Assembly: GCF_001949145.1 (NCBI RefSeq) | Contig: NW_019091356.1 | Coordinates: 1,960,022-1,996,692, forward strand | Source of the DNA: Acanthaster planci | Lineage: Eukaryota > Echinodermata > Asteroidea > Valvatida > Acanthasteridae | Reading direction: 5' to 3' | Length of the DNA: 36,671 nucleotides | Shown here: in pieces, positions 1-12,700 of the stretch | Layout of the letters: each line of letters begins with the position of its first letter | How positions within the stretch are numbered: position 1 is the stretch's first letter | The notes under the pieces: model-generated | What the model saw: only the letters and a program-made list of their open reading frames with translations | Told to the model about the DNA's origin: nothing | Database searches by the model: none | Position numbers and translations under genes: made by a program

Positions 1-2814
1 TCTGCTTAAAGGTATTCGTACATCGGACAAAAATCGCTGCTGGGTTCTGATTCGAAAATGACGCTCTTGAGGTAGTTTCCCCAGTCAGTGCGATTGCAGC
101 TTTCAGTTTTGTTCGAACGGACCAAGAGAGGACTAACACTTTGAGCAGTGACTTATCATTCTGTACATTTTTATGGCTGGATGTGTTTAGTTTAGTTTTT
201 AAAGCACGATGTCTCGCAGCCTATAGCGGCTGGATTTCACATCATCTGCATAATCGAAATAGACAGTAACATCAAAATTAACTGTTAAAATAACAAAACA
301 TGATGTTCTCCGTTCACGAGGGTGCGCTAAGTGCAGCATTATACATGTATAAAAAGCTTGTAATTCGGAGTGGAGCGAGGTTTGCGACATCCATTTTAAA
401 CCCTCGTCGCACCGAGGGAGACAAAGGTCCTTTCTAATTTCCCGAAGGGCCGAGCCAGACAACCACAAAGTTATTTGTCATTTCATCATGAGCGAGGAAT
501 GCACGGATCCTTGCTTGCAAGCTGTCATTATTCGACTTGACCTTAAAGTGTAGTTGATGAGCCTGGCAGAACTAGAAACCGCAATACCAGCCGGGACAGA
601 ATTAACATCGGGCAAAACTCTTTCACTGTGATGAGTAGGTTGGAGGTTGCATCATATTATAGAAGCACCCTGCAAACATTTCCTATATAGCTTATATGAA
701 CAAAAAGTTGTTAATGTAATCCACTTTAAAAGCAAAGTGAGCCAATTAGCTTCAAATTTCTACAATTAGCTCCCTAAATCTATAACTAATTTACTTTAAG
801 AATATCAACCAACACAGTTGGCTCTATACTCATTAAAAAAGCTGCTCATAAAATGGACACAAACAGCATGTTTCATGGGCCGCATGTAATCTGATTTCCA
901 AGCTTCGAAAACAGCAGAGAGTAAAGGCCCCCACGTGATGCCCTACATGTTTTCCATGACCCAACCTCGGATGATTTTGGTCCAGACAGTTATCCAAACA
1001 TCACGCAATCTCTCTCCAAGGTTAAGGCGCTCAGTGAGGATGTGACCGTCGCGTGCAGCGAGGACTTTAAAGAAAACGAGCAATGAACTGTCATGTTCTT
1101 CTCTTTGTTCTTCCAGAAATAAAGGCATGTCGTGTAATCAATCCACTGCATTACGTTGGGCCCTCAATTCTCTAGACTAAGTCCTCACAATCCAAAACAA
1201 ACGCACAAAAGGGAAAATGACAGCAAAGTACAGGAAATCTTCACTGTTCTCAACAACTCAAAGCGAGACAGCTAGCTCAATCGAAGATAAAATGTGTATT
1301 GGTATCCCAAATGTGGATTTAGCTTGACGGAATTCAGCGTGCAAATCAAATTGATTTCTCCACAGAATACATACATGATTAGAAGTTCCAAGTACTCTTC
1401 AAAATGGTGAATAAAATATGAAATTCAACTAACTCTAGATCGTCATCGATCATCAACTGGATTTGGTTCCATTATTCTTACAATCCAAGCAACTGAATTT
1501 GATTTTTTGCCAAAAATTTGGCCCAGTATTTTTAATAATTACAAGATTAAGTCTTAATCGAAACAGGAACATTCAATTTTTCTTTCAAGGTCTTCTTTAA
1601 AAAAATTAGTCTTTTTTCTAATCTGCTTCCAGCGAAATCCTTGGGCTTACGGGTGTTAAGTTTCACGAAGGTTGCTAAGTACATGACATTCTTCACCCTT
1701 GGTCTTCGTAGCGTTTGCATTATGCGTCGATGTGCTTTCTCAATATCTGAAAAATTTGTTAGCGAATCTTTCCCCGGCAATTTCAAGATGGTCCATCTTA
1801 ACGCGAGGACATCTGGCCCATGAAGACCTTGACCGGGACGGGAAATATTTGTTTAAATGTGAAGTATAATTAAGCACAGAGCGGTAAACGCATAGAAGCC
1901 AGAGTCTCCAAGGTTTGCCAATTCTTGAAAACTTCCTGCTGCTTGAAAGAGGGAAAATACATGTAAGTCTACATTTCCTGTACTCCTTAATAATTCCAAT
2001 AAGGGGTGATATAATCACAGAGAAATGAGAACATTCCATCACATCCATACTATTTGCTTTATGGAGGAGGTCCCATGCGGCAAACATTGCACAGCGCAAA
2101 TTTCCTGCTACCATCTACGTCAAGAAGCTTTCCAAAGAGTTTAAGTTACCTCATAACCGTGCCTCTTTTTCCTCAAGTTCTGAAAGGTCTCGTTAAGTCA
2201 GGGTACTTTCATATGACAATCATCACATTACATGCATGGCGACATTGAAATGCTGACAACAGCGGAAGGAAAATGGTGGTACCACTTCTTGGTGACGATG
2301 CAACGGATTACAATAACATACCAAAACAACAGCACCCTCGTTCATTCAAGAGACAAAGAACAGACGCGAAAGACATTGAAAAGACAGCTGAAAAACCGCA
2401 TTTTAAAATTGGCACGTTCTTTCACGAACCAATTTCACCATTCTCGGAATGGGCTGGGCAGACGAATGACTCCATAATGAAATGTGCGTCCATATGGACT
2501 TTGTTTCAGAGCCAAGATCATGCTTCGACATTTGCAAACACATCCACTGTCAAGCATTATTCCTGTAGTTAACACTACTTTCCGCTCTGATGTGTGAATG
2601 ATAAATGAATAAATTAAATGTACAATTAGTATGGTCAATCAGTTTTTAGATGATTTTCCTAAAAGTGAAATAGACCTAGTCGGGCTGAAGTCATCTGTCC
2701 CGCGTCAGCCTCTATCCACAACACGGGCGATCTGTTTAGCTGTTATGGGCCGAACCATGTGTTCAATAGATGGGCCAAACAAAGCTTGCCTCACGCAGAC
2801 TAGGCGTGGACAGA
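1..2814. other. Intergenic or intronic DNA, no supported gene
   Basis: No open frame here has a recognisable domain together with convincing splice sites. A minus-strand open stretch at about 943-1128 and another at 1547-1786 read moderately protein-like, but I could not place them in any family or join them to a neighbouring exon. If the type II membrane protein gene at 5580-5770 continues, its later exons would lie in this direction on the minus strand. I could not identify them. Confidence 0.5.
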
Positions 2815-3067
2815 CCACGGACGTGTATAATAAAATCTGGACTCGCAATGCCCTTAATCAGCTTATAGAGTCATTGAATCCACTCGCGGCCATTTTACCG
2901 AGCCGAATACAAAGCTTTCCTGGTAATGCCCGCTTTTGTTCTTCCTGACGTCAATAGTAGGGAGCCAACCCACGCCTTTGTATTCGGCTCGGTAAACTGG
3001 CCGCTGGTTGGCTTCTTTTTCATACAAAGGCGTTGCAAGTCCAGGTTTTTTTTATATACGTCCGTGG
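2815..3067. repeat. Fold-back inverted repeat (MITE-like or paired inverted copies)
   Basis: The arms are about 2815-2914 and 2976-3067, separated by a 61-bp spacer. The inner 21 bp of the arms (2894-2914 and 2976-2996) are perfectly complementary, and complementarity continues outward with one mismatch to about 29 bp. After a more divergent stretch of unequal length it resumes at the outer ends, where ACGTCCGTGG faces its complement. No open frame resembling a transposase is present. It could be a non-autonomous fold-back element or two copies of a short repeat inserted in opposite orientation. Confidence 0.7.
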
Positions 3068-5579
3068 GACAGACCAGAACCTTCCACAAGACAGGTCGAC
3101 GGGTGTTGTTCAATCGCAGTTGTCTTAATATATGTCAAAAGGCTTGAATTCTCTCTGGGGCAAATCGGAACTCCGCGTCTCGAAAGGCTGGTGTTGTTAG
3201 ACGTCTGGAAAATCCCAGCCGACTAAGCTGTTCATTGAGCCGCCTTCCGCTCTCAAATGCGTTTATTGAAGGCTTAATTCGATGGTCAAGGGCAGAGTGG
3301 ATTTTTTTCCCCAACTTTTATTAGATTCTTAATAACGCAGGGATTTATTTCACTTGAGACACTGGCTTCCAGAACCATTATGCGTATTTGCGTCTCAAAT
3401 CCTAGTAATATTTGTACAGATCCACAAATTGAAAGGCGGCCCAAAATATGGGAACATTGTCTTGAACTTGTGGTACGTGCAGTTTTGAGATTACGTCGTA
3501 TAGATTAAAGGTCAATCAAATAGCAGGTCACTCAAAGTTCCCAAATTAGTTGTCAAGGCGGGAACTCACCCACGGGTTTAATCCTGCGCTGAAAGCCGGT
3601 CTGTTTCCTCTTGGAATTGGAATCCGGTCATTTGTATTCAAATACCAAACGCCCTGGCGCGACAAAAATCTTGGCACTTAGTAATTTTGCTATACACAGT
3701 ACATAGAAGATTACACAGATATGGGGACCACTTTCCAAGGTCTCGGAACTTCGAGGACTTGCAAATTACCGGTACTGCATGTAGGCCTATGCAAAGAAAA
3801 ACTCATGGTATTGAAGTGATGTAAAATGAGAGAACACGCGTGCAGTTATTTTTCCTTTATTCATTCCAAATTACACTGTAAACGCGTCAACTGGCCGAGT
3901 TCCATCATTCACTATGAGAAATAGACCAATCGAACCCCAACTTGAGGTCAGAGTCAGTGGTTTTTGACGATATTACAAGACCAGAGCTCAGTGCTGTACT
4001 TGCCAGCAAACAATTAGCACTGCCCAGCTTGGCGGGTTTAACGATGCCCCTGGGTTTGTGGGAAATTCCGCGACCCAGGGCCAAAAACAGGAGGGGGTTT
4101 GTATTCTTTGTGGGGCTGGAACTTCCGTAGCCGATGGACTCAGCCGAAGAAAAGTGAAGGGAAACTCTGATCAGGCAAACTAAATAATGAAATATCCGGC
4201 TGGAATTAGACGTAGGCTAAGCTCACTGGTGATATTGGTAAAACAATTTCCCTATTAACAAAACTGAATTATTTCCCCTGTATGAGGTACGTGACCTCAT
4301 GAGGATCTCAGTGTGCACATTACTGAATCTGCAACCTCATGTTTATGTGGTCTTATGTAGATGATACCCACGCACGTTTATGATTTTATTCCGTCTTCGA
4401 GGGATAGGGTATAAAAACCCTCTCCAGACCTAGAGTGCGGCCAAGGATGTTTGCCTGTGAAAGTTATTAAATTATTCACACGATATGACAATCGCGTGCA
4501 TTCGGAAGTATGGAAGTTGGCGTTGCTGATTTGCGTCGTAAACCTAATGTCAGAAACATCCGGAAACTATGACTGCTATTCCGCACACGAAGATTATTTT
4601 TACATGTAGAAGATAGGATCTAGATAGGAACTAGATTTCACGAGGCCACTCTCTTTCCCGCATTATCCCCCGCAAGGGGTGGATTCTTCATAAAGAAGAC
4701 CTTTTTTCAAAAACTGAATTTTTGTTTAGATCAACTGGAGTCTCATCCGTTAACAGTTTCACCCGACCACATTGAGCTTGTGTCATACTTGTCTCCCGCC
4801 GTATTCTTTTGTTCCAAAACCCACATTTTTGATCCACATTGCTTGTGATTCGAGTCGAGAATCAGCTTGGGCCCACGATGAAAATGAAGCACATCATGCG
4901 GCCACGCAAGATTAAAAGTTGCGCTCAAGATGAAAACAGAGGGACACAGAATGTGTGCAATGTACACGCAGAGGGCTGCATTTGAAAGTGATCAGAGCCA
5001 CATATACAGGTGTGACATGAGGTCGTAATCATATCTAGTAATACCATTTTGCTCCCAAATAGTTTGCTGTGTAGCTTCATGTCGCTTGAACATGTCGATC
5101 AGAAAATGCATGGCAAAAGACGATCAAAGTTGGACAGTATTCAGTCTGCTGATTGTTCTCTGCGTGAAAAAAACACCAGCATGCCCACTGAAGTGCGCAA
5201 ACAGTGGCTGACTTTGGAACTGAGGTGGCCCCTCATCCGAAGATGTCTCGAATCTCTCCCAAATATGTTGCTCGAGGGTAATCAATTAGTCACACCCACT
5301 TATGGAGAAGCCGCAAGTTTATACTGCAATCCTATTTCAAGCGTCGAGGTTTGATTCGAGCGTGGGAGGAGATCAGGTTTAGTGAAATAAAGTTCGCAGG
5401 AGCTTTTTTTGTGTGGTGTCGCAGCTTGGGGGGGAAGCGCTGAAAAATGAGTCTTTATGCGAAACTTGTTTGAAAGTGTTACCCCTGAAACCTCGCATCC
5501 AAGAACTGACGGGCTGCAGAAACATCACTAAATTGCCAATTTATTCAATCAATTGTTTTTATGAATTACCGAAACCCAC
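3068..5579. other. Non-coding DNA with an isolated TATA-like box
   Basis: I see no supported exon here. A TATAAAA at 4410-4416 sits in a GC-richer setting, but the next ATG downstream opens only seven codons, so the box is not evidence of a gene by itself. The minus-strand open stretch at about 4743-4967 has no recognised motif. If the gene starting at 5770 (minus strand) is real, most of this stretch is its first coding intron. Confidence 0.45.
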
Positions 5580-5770
5580 CGTTCACTTTGATCCTGGCCC
5601 CTCCAGGCACCACCCGTCAGGGAGAACTCCTCGTAGGCCTGCTGCAGCTGGTCCAGGTGGATGCTCTCCGGAGAGACATGCAAGACGAAGCCCAGACACA
5701 CCGTCATGCCAATCATGACTAGCAGGAGCAGTTTCTTACACCGTCTGCAGGTGGACCGTCGAAGGAGCAT
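5580..5770 (-). CDS. First coding exon of an unidentified type II membrane protein (partial)
   Basis: The exon encodes about 63 residues plus two bases. The start is ATG at 5770, with an in-frame TGA upstream, which supports this start. The order is a short basic cytoplasmic stretch (RRSTCRRCKK), a hydrophobic signal-anchor of about 18 residues (LLLLVMIGMTVCLGFVLHV), and a hydrophilic stem containing HLDQLQQAYEEF. The exon ends ...GAACG followed by a GTGGGT donor at 5579, leaving the frame in phase 2. A short basic tail, signal-anchor and hydrophilic stem is the usual N-terminus of Golgi glycosyltransferases and sulfotransferases, so a Golgi lumenal enzyme is the best inference. The catalytic part was not found in the window. 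Other single-pass type II proteins are possible. Confidence 0.5.
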
Positions 5771-6556
5771 CCTGGAGGCCACCTTGTCTGGCTCCAGGGC
5801 CGTCTGTCAGTACAGTCCGTCCGTTCGTCCCGGCCTCTGATCCTCGGTATGTCGCACCACCGCCGTTATAAACAGGTCAGTGTTCCACGTCAAACTGCTG
5901 ACTATTCAAAGTTGTGGTACGGTTTGCTGGGAGTGCACAGACTGGTTTGAAATGTGTAAAGATATTCGCAAGACGGCTTCATCAATTTCTCTCCCCGACC
6001 CACTGAGATCGGCATTTGAATGCAGGCTCAGCTTGAGGCTGTAGTTTTGGCACTCAACTCCACAGACTTTTGGGGTTGAATCTGTAGTCTGAAAAACTCT
6101 GCAAATGTGCTCCTCTATACAAGGGCTGTTCGCGTGGGGTTTTGCGGGTCACGTCGCCAATGAGCATATCACTACCATTTATACACGGCTTCATTAGCAA
6201 AAACTCTCAATCATTCACCAAAAACAAAGTCGGACAAGAACTAGGTCCAGGGTATCTGCACTGATTTTTCCAACGAAGATATATGCCGATAATTAGGCAA
6301 ATGTTATATATTACATACACTTCTGAGCCAGAGACCACCTTTACCTGTGCGAGGTTTATCCAGTATTCATGCTGCAGTGGAGCGCAGATTCGCAGTTTCA
6401 TTCAGAATAGTTCCTTTCAAGAGATGTCTTACTAACATCGAAGGTCGATGTGCGTGCGCATTCCGTAGGTGTCAGCTGGCATTGTGAGGCGTGTTGATCC
6501 ACTCAGCAATTAAATACATCCCGAGTCGCAAATGAAACATTATATCGAGGACTCAC

Positions 6557-6700
6557 TTCCAAGTTCTTGACCTCTGTGCTGGTGGGCGGAGCCTGAGCGC
6601 TGGCCCTGAAGCAACGTCGGTGATGATGCGAGTGGAGCGAGTCGGTTGACGGTCGGTGCACTCGCGGGACGTCCGGACGATCCAGCTCATACAAGAGGGG
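6557..6700 (-). promoter_or_regulatory. Candidate CpG-rich 5' non-coding exon and promoter of the 5580-5770 gene
   Basis: On the minus strand a CpG-rich block (roughly 6600-6690) is followed by a strong donor, GGAA|GTGAGT, with the intron starting at 6556. A possible acceptor (TTTTTCAG) lies near 6090 on the same strand. This would make a 5' UTR exon spliced to an exon carrying the ATG at 5770. The model rests only on base composition and splice-site matches, so it is tentative. Confidence 0.3.
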
Positions 6701-9700
6701 GAGGAAAGTTGTAACAGCAGTGACTTTTTTTATTTTGTGGGATCACGCAGATGTGTGATCACGTATAGGATTTCTTGAAAAGAGGGCCCCTAAGCCGCTT
6801 CTTCCAAGTAGCCCACGAAGCATCATTCTCGATAACTTAACTCCCTCCACTTGGAGCACTCTCATGTTCCTATCACGTCACCGACGTCATGCGTAGTTGA
6901 ATGGCAAAGCAGAAACGAAGACGTCACAGTGGCCCCGACTTGAGTCAAGTCTATCGGGGGCCACAAATATCGTGCACCAAATTGCGATCCCAGACAGAGT
7001 CGGGTTCTGCTGTCCAATACTGATTTGATAGATGAATATATATCTGAAAACTCAGCGGGACCGAGCATACACGGCGGGGTACCATGCATCTGCTGGATCT
7101 CGCGGAACAGACGTAATCGTTGTTCGTCTCTAAAACAAAAGAAAACCGCAAGATCTCAGCAGGCGGCACTGTCTTTTCTGTTTAGATGATTCGATGTGAT
7201 GGGAAGAGAAAAATGAGACATTTTCTGCGCGCTGCGGGTGACGAAAACATGCTGACATTCAAGTTTGGATTCTCCTTGATGACGTCGAGATTTGTTCGAA
7301 TTAAAGCGAAGGCCCAATGTATGACCCCAAGTTGGCGGGCGTTCGAGTGATGATGTCGGGTACGGAGCCCTGAGCGGCCCTGTGTCACGCCAATGTCTTC
7401 GTGTGTGATGTGATTTCTAATGCGATTGCAGATAATTCAAAGTTCAAGTACGTTATTGTTATTCCATATTGAAAAATTTAAGGAGCTTAGTCTCGTGAAG
7501 ATAAAGACCGTCAGCCTGGCTCTGTTTGGCGGCGACATAACCAGATTGTAAAACCTAGGGGTCGGAATCGTAACAGTTTCTTCAGCTAATTCAATTTTGT
7601 TGGCCTGGAAAAATATGTAGTACACCTCCACTGGGGTGCTTTTATATATGCCAAACTACCGGGATGCTTTTATCATAGTTCCTCGGATTTGAATTCTGAA
7701 AAAGAGGATTAGGCAAACTTCCCCAGATAAATACGAGCCCAAATTACGCTAATGTCGTTTACCTTGCTCGAACGTCGGGAGCTGCAGAAAATAATTTAAT
7801 TTTACCTCACTCAGCCATTTTGGGGGGTTGAAAGCCATTACCGGATGAACTCTGAAAAGTAAGGAATGCAATCAAGAAGAAGGCGACCTGGACGATTTCC
7901 CTTAAAAGACAACTAGGGTTAAGCATCTTATTCACCCATCGCGTCCATGCCCCCCTCTACGTGGGAAAACTCAACCGCACCGCTTGGCCTCGCCCGTGCC
8001 GTTGGCCTTGCCTCGACCTATAGTTCTCCCCAGTCCCACATCCCAAATTCTGTGACAGCGGCAATTTCTCATGCTTAGTTTTCCTGAAGGAAAATCAAAA
8101 ATCGCCCTGCCTAGTTTCAGGCATCATTTCCCGGACCTAATTTGACGGTATTAGCTTTTCTGGTCGGCGGATAGATTCGATTAAACTCCCTAACCAAGCT
8201 GTCTGGACATTTTGCTCTACCTGACCGAGACCAGCTGGGAAAACTTGTACAGATCACGTATCGGTACAACGTTTGTCCTTGTAAGTAGGGCGTGGTCGGA
8301 GTTTGACGTCTGAGTTGCGCAAATCATGGCACTGACTTTAAGGGCAGGGAGAGTGGCTGATCCAGGGGGAGATAAGTGGGGGACACATTAATGATGTAAC
8401 TGTGAATTAACCAAAGCACGAAAATTCACGAACCCTACCTGGAGCGATAACCTTTCCCTTTTTTTAATACTTTCCCAATGAGAGAATCACTTCTTCATCT
8501 TGCGTGTGAAGAATTAATCACTTGTTTCTTACTACTGTTTGTAATTAATGATGATTAAATTATTTGGTATGCGACTTGGTGCAAGTTAACCAAAAGCTCA
8601 GGGCCTGACGTATTGATTTTTAAATCTTGAGGAAAATGGAAATTTCAGATGAATGTTAACTAATTCTGAGATGATTCCACGAAAACGTCGCAAATTCTTT
8701 TCAATTTGTAAACTGTTCAAAAAAGGGGGCTCTGATACAATGTGATCATTTCACTCCAAACGGACCCTTATCCAGGCCAAAGTTGGATATCCCTGGACCA
8801 ACTCGAGATAACGGACGATGATTACACATCCTGTCTGAATAGCAGCGGACAGTCTGCGTCTTGATTCAGAGCGATCGCATACAAATTGTGATTGAGTGCC
8901 GTGTAATCCCTCGCTGAAAGCACACTCCCGTTTCGTCATCCCAGTTAGCCCCTGGCCTGTGTACATGTATACAGCCCCATGTATATAACACACTGTCTCC
9001 TTTACACTTCATCTCAGCAACAAGAAGAGGGCGACTGAAGAATATGGATGAGAGAATGTCGAGTGAGTCCGCAGCTAGCTATGAATGGTACCCATCTCTG
9101 GATTTCTCTTTGTCTGTAGGCGCACGTCACTCTCCGAACGCGCGCCGGCAATATCGGCCGATTCTCTGCATATTGAAGGCGTTGCCCCCGTTGAGTTTAA
9201 CCGCGGCTAGCCAGCCGCAAGTTCCTGTTTTCAACCTTCGGGCACACGCGCTTTCCCAAAAAAAGTCTTCTTTGCCGGTAGTGATTCTCCAGCATCCTTC
9301 CACTCGTGATTTTTGAACATACCTCACGTCGCATTGGCATATCTCCCTGTGACTCACAATATAGTTTTAAGTTTAAAATGGAACTAAAAAAATAAAACTC
9401 AACCTGAGATGTCCCTTCTTATATTTTCCTTTTTCATTGACATAGGCAAGGACATTGGGTCACTTGTTGGTCAAAACATACTCAAGATATGTCTACAAAC
9501 ATTTGGTAAAAGACTAAATATTTAGGTACCTTGGTAATATCGAAATAATATTCTGTGAATTAGGGCGTGGCACCCCTTTGTAATTATAATATTCCAGAGA
9601 AAGAGCTATAGCTAAGTATTCTCCTGTCCACTGTTGGCAGGTTCCATTCCATTCCGTAGGGATGGCGGGTTCACACGTTTTGAACACAAGGACAAATTAT

Positions 9701-12700
9701 GTGAAAGCCCTTTAACTTCCTAGCAAATAACATCATGATGGGCTCACGTCCAAGCCGAGGAACCTTGTGAATTTTCGCATGAGCTCACGGAGGGCATTTA
9801 CTGGATAATGTTTATTATGATATCACCAAAGGCCTGCAAAATATAAAACGTGGAGTCTTTGATCCGGTCAGCACTTCGAAATGTCAGTCTGGTGTTGTTT
9901 GGTTATATTCAGAACTCTTCAAAGAGCGACCACAGAAAAAATGAAATCTGAATGTGTCGTACGACCCTTCTCTGGCATGACACACACAGAGCAGCACCGT
10001 GGGGGAAACTTTGTCCCCCCCCGACATGTTACCCTTTGTAAAGGAATTGAAAGTGCTATGCCTAACACTTTGGAAACAGAACTACCACCATTTCGGGGGG
10101 CAGCTGTGAGAATTCTTTTACTGATGAAAAAATCCGGAAAGTCGTAGAACAAAATCCCATTTTGCCTACCTAGAAACTAAACCTGGGCATGCCACTGACA
10201 CAGAAACTAGTTTTAGTATATGTCTGAGGACCTATAAACTTTAACATATCCCATGAGACTGTGTATACGAAACCCTTCCGAGGACTTAGGTCCTCGCGCA
10301 ATCGCTCTATATTACGACTCGGGCAAAATAATGTACATCTATGTAATCTTTCGGCGCAAGAAAAGTCCTCGGTAACTGAATAGTACATGTACGTACCAGG
10401 ATCGATGTGCAGGACCCACTAGCATGTTCTAAAAATACAGAAACCATTATCTTGTATAATAAATTGAATCTTGCTGATTCGACGTTGCACCTTGGTAGAT
10501 CGGCGCTTCAATCGATCATCGGGGTGGTGGCAGTCAAGGGTCAATCACAGGGATCATGGGAATGAGGTCACGGACACGCGGTCCCCTGAGAACCCCCCTC
10601 CATACATCAAAGTGTCAATGTGGGCTCTAGCGTTTGCAGGTAACCAAAAAAATGGGGTCACGGGCGTTATAGGAACCCTGGGGATCAGGACCGATAGCAC
10701 CCATCTTGATCGCTGTCCAAGGGGCCACAGGTGGAAAAGAAACTGAAATCAGTGTTTGTTTAACACCCGCTGCTCGCTGTTGGAGGCAAGAGGCCGATGG
10801 GTACACCATTATAAAGTCCTGAACCTCAACCCAGGGATCTTGTTAGAGAGAAAGTAGGACATGCGTTCATGAAGGTTCGCTACACTGTAAGGGCCTCGAG
10901 GCTCGAAAGGATGCGGCTTAGATCTCGGTTTTGCTGGTTCTAGTCAGAGCTTGAATAATGTGGTTTCAAACGCTGCTTCAAAATGGCTGGAACCAGCGAA
11001 ACCAAAGTCTAAGCCCAATCCACTCGTTTCGAAAACGGGCACCAGTCTTGCGCGTATAACCGTGATTCTAAAAAAAAAAAGAGCAAGCAACGGGCGAAAC
11101 GATGGACGGCAGCGCGTTCAGTGCGAATTGCGCGTGACACACTTAGACTGCCTGTATTAATTTTGTTTACATGTGCTCGCAATATACTTTTTCACTCTAT
11201 GGCACGGTATTACTATCTCTTCTTTTCAAATGTTACAACCGCATAGTTTCAAATCTTCGTGGACCAGATCAAGTAAACAGGATTTTGTTCACAATCGAAA
11301 AACGGCTTCATAGAATTTTATGGCTTGAATTCTTCAACTGTGCGTAAATTCCCTATACCAAGGGGTGAGTTTGTCCACGCTTTTGGATTTAGTCGGGTGC
11401 TGTCTCGGCTACGGTACCCCGCCGTTGTTTTGAATGGGAGCTGCCCGTCTGTGTGTGTATATGTCTGTGGGCTCCCTTGGGCGGTACTGAACTTCGCTGG
11501 TTCACGAGTGACTAGGAAATGCACGGTCGCGTTGCTACCATCAACAAAATGAACACTCCCAACTAACGCGGTTCTTTTCAACCGATGAGGGGGTGCTTCT
11601 GCTCGAGGCAGATTCAATGAAGGACCCATTGTCACTGACGATCGGTAATGGAAAGCTGTTATTACACATTACGAGACGGAAACCAGTCTGGTATGCAAAG
11701 CATTGTGTTACTGAAAGAGCCGAAGACACAAAGAACTTGGAGGCACTCATAGTTACAACCATGCTTGTCTGTGACATCATACCCAATGAGATCGTCTCTT
11801 GGCCAGAACGCGCGTCGGCAAAGTGCACTCTTTGAAAAATCGCAGAAGTTTAGAAATTCCTAGCCCTCTCAGTGTAAAGGCTCGTATGCTCACCCGCGCG
11901 GGAACGGGATTCCGTGCGATAACATTTAGAGCACACGGTTTTCTAACACATACGTTATGTACATTCAGGGCGGACAAACCTCGCCATTTTTCAAAAGACA
12001 CCGCGCTGCGCGTCCTGATCAGCTTTCTCGTTTGGTGTGAAGTCACAGTCTGGCTGTTATGTCCTTGCTGTTGCGGAATGTCATTAACAGAAATATTGAA
12101 TGCATTTTCCATTTCTGTGGCGGTAAAATATGCGGCATTACTGCTTTACGTTATCGCAAGCGTGTGTAAGTGGGCCTTACACTCTCTCACAGGAAACCAT
12201 TGTGTCCGAAATTTTGTGCCGCGTGGAGTATCTTTTACACGTATATCGGTCCCTTAATGTAAACTGCGTGTATCGCGCGGCATGCCACTTTCCGTAACCG
12301 CTTGTCGTTACCGCTCGAATGTAATTGGCCCATGGACGATTACACACGTTCAATTTACGTGTAATTGTACACTTCTCCGACGATCTTGCACAACAGTCTT
12401 CCTTCTTGTCGTGAACAAAATCGCCTAAAACTGCACGCGTTTTACCACTTGTTGTTTCTAGGTGTCTGTCTTCGAGGAGAAGAAGAAGGCTGGCTAGCCA
12501 GTTGCCTGAAGGGGATAAAAATTTCCAATGTTGGCTGACAAAACAGCAAAATACTGTTGTGGTAGGGTTAGCCTCACGTGATACACGACGCCACGAGTCA
12601 GCGCCGACAGAAAAATTAAAGTTGGGATAAATGAGTCTTTATTTTCTCTGTAGGACTTGGAAGGTTTGCAGCACGCGCGTATCTGGAGAGCTTCAATTTC

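Noticed and set aside
4410-4416. TATAAAA box as a gene promoter
   Set aside because: No coding exon follows; the nearest downstream ATG gives seven codons. One TATA match in AT-rich DNA is expected by chance.
11799-12257. A 152-codon plus-strand open frame with hydrophobic stretches
   Set aside because: It appears to begin at TTG, has no recognisable domain, no splice context and heavily overlapping antisense frames; reported only as a stop-poor patch.
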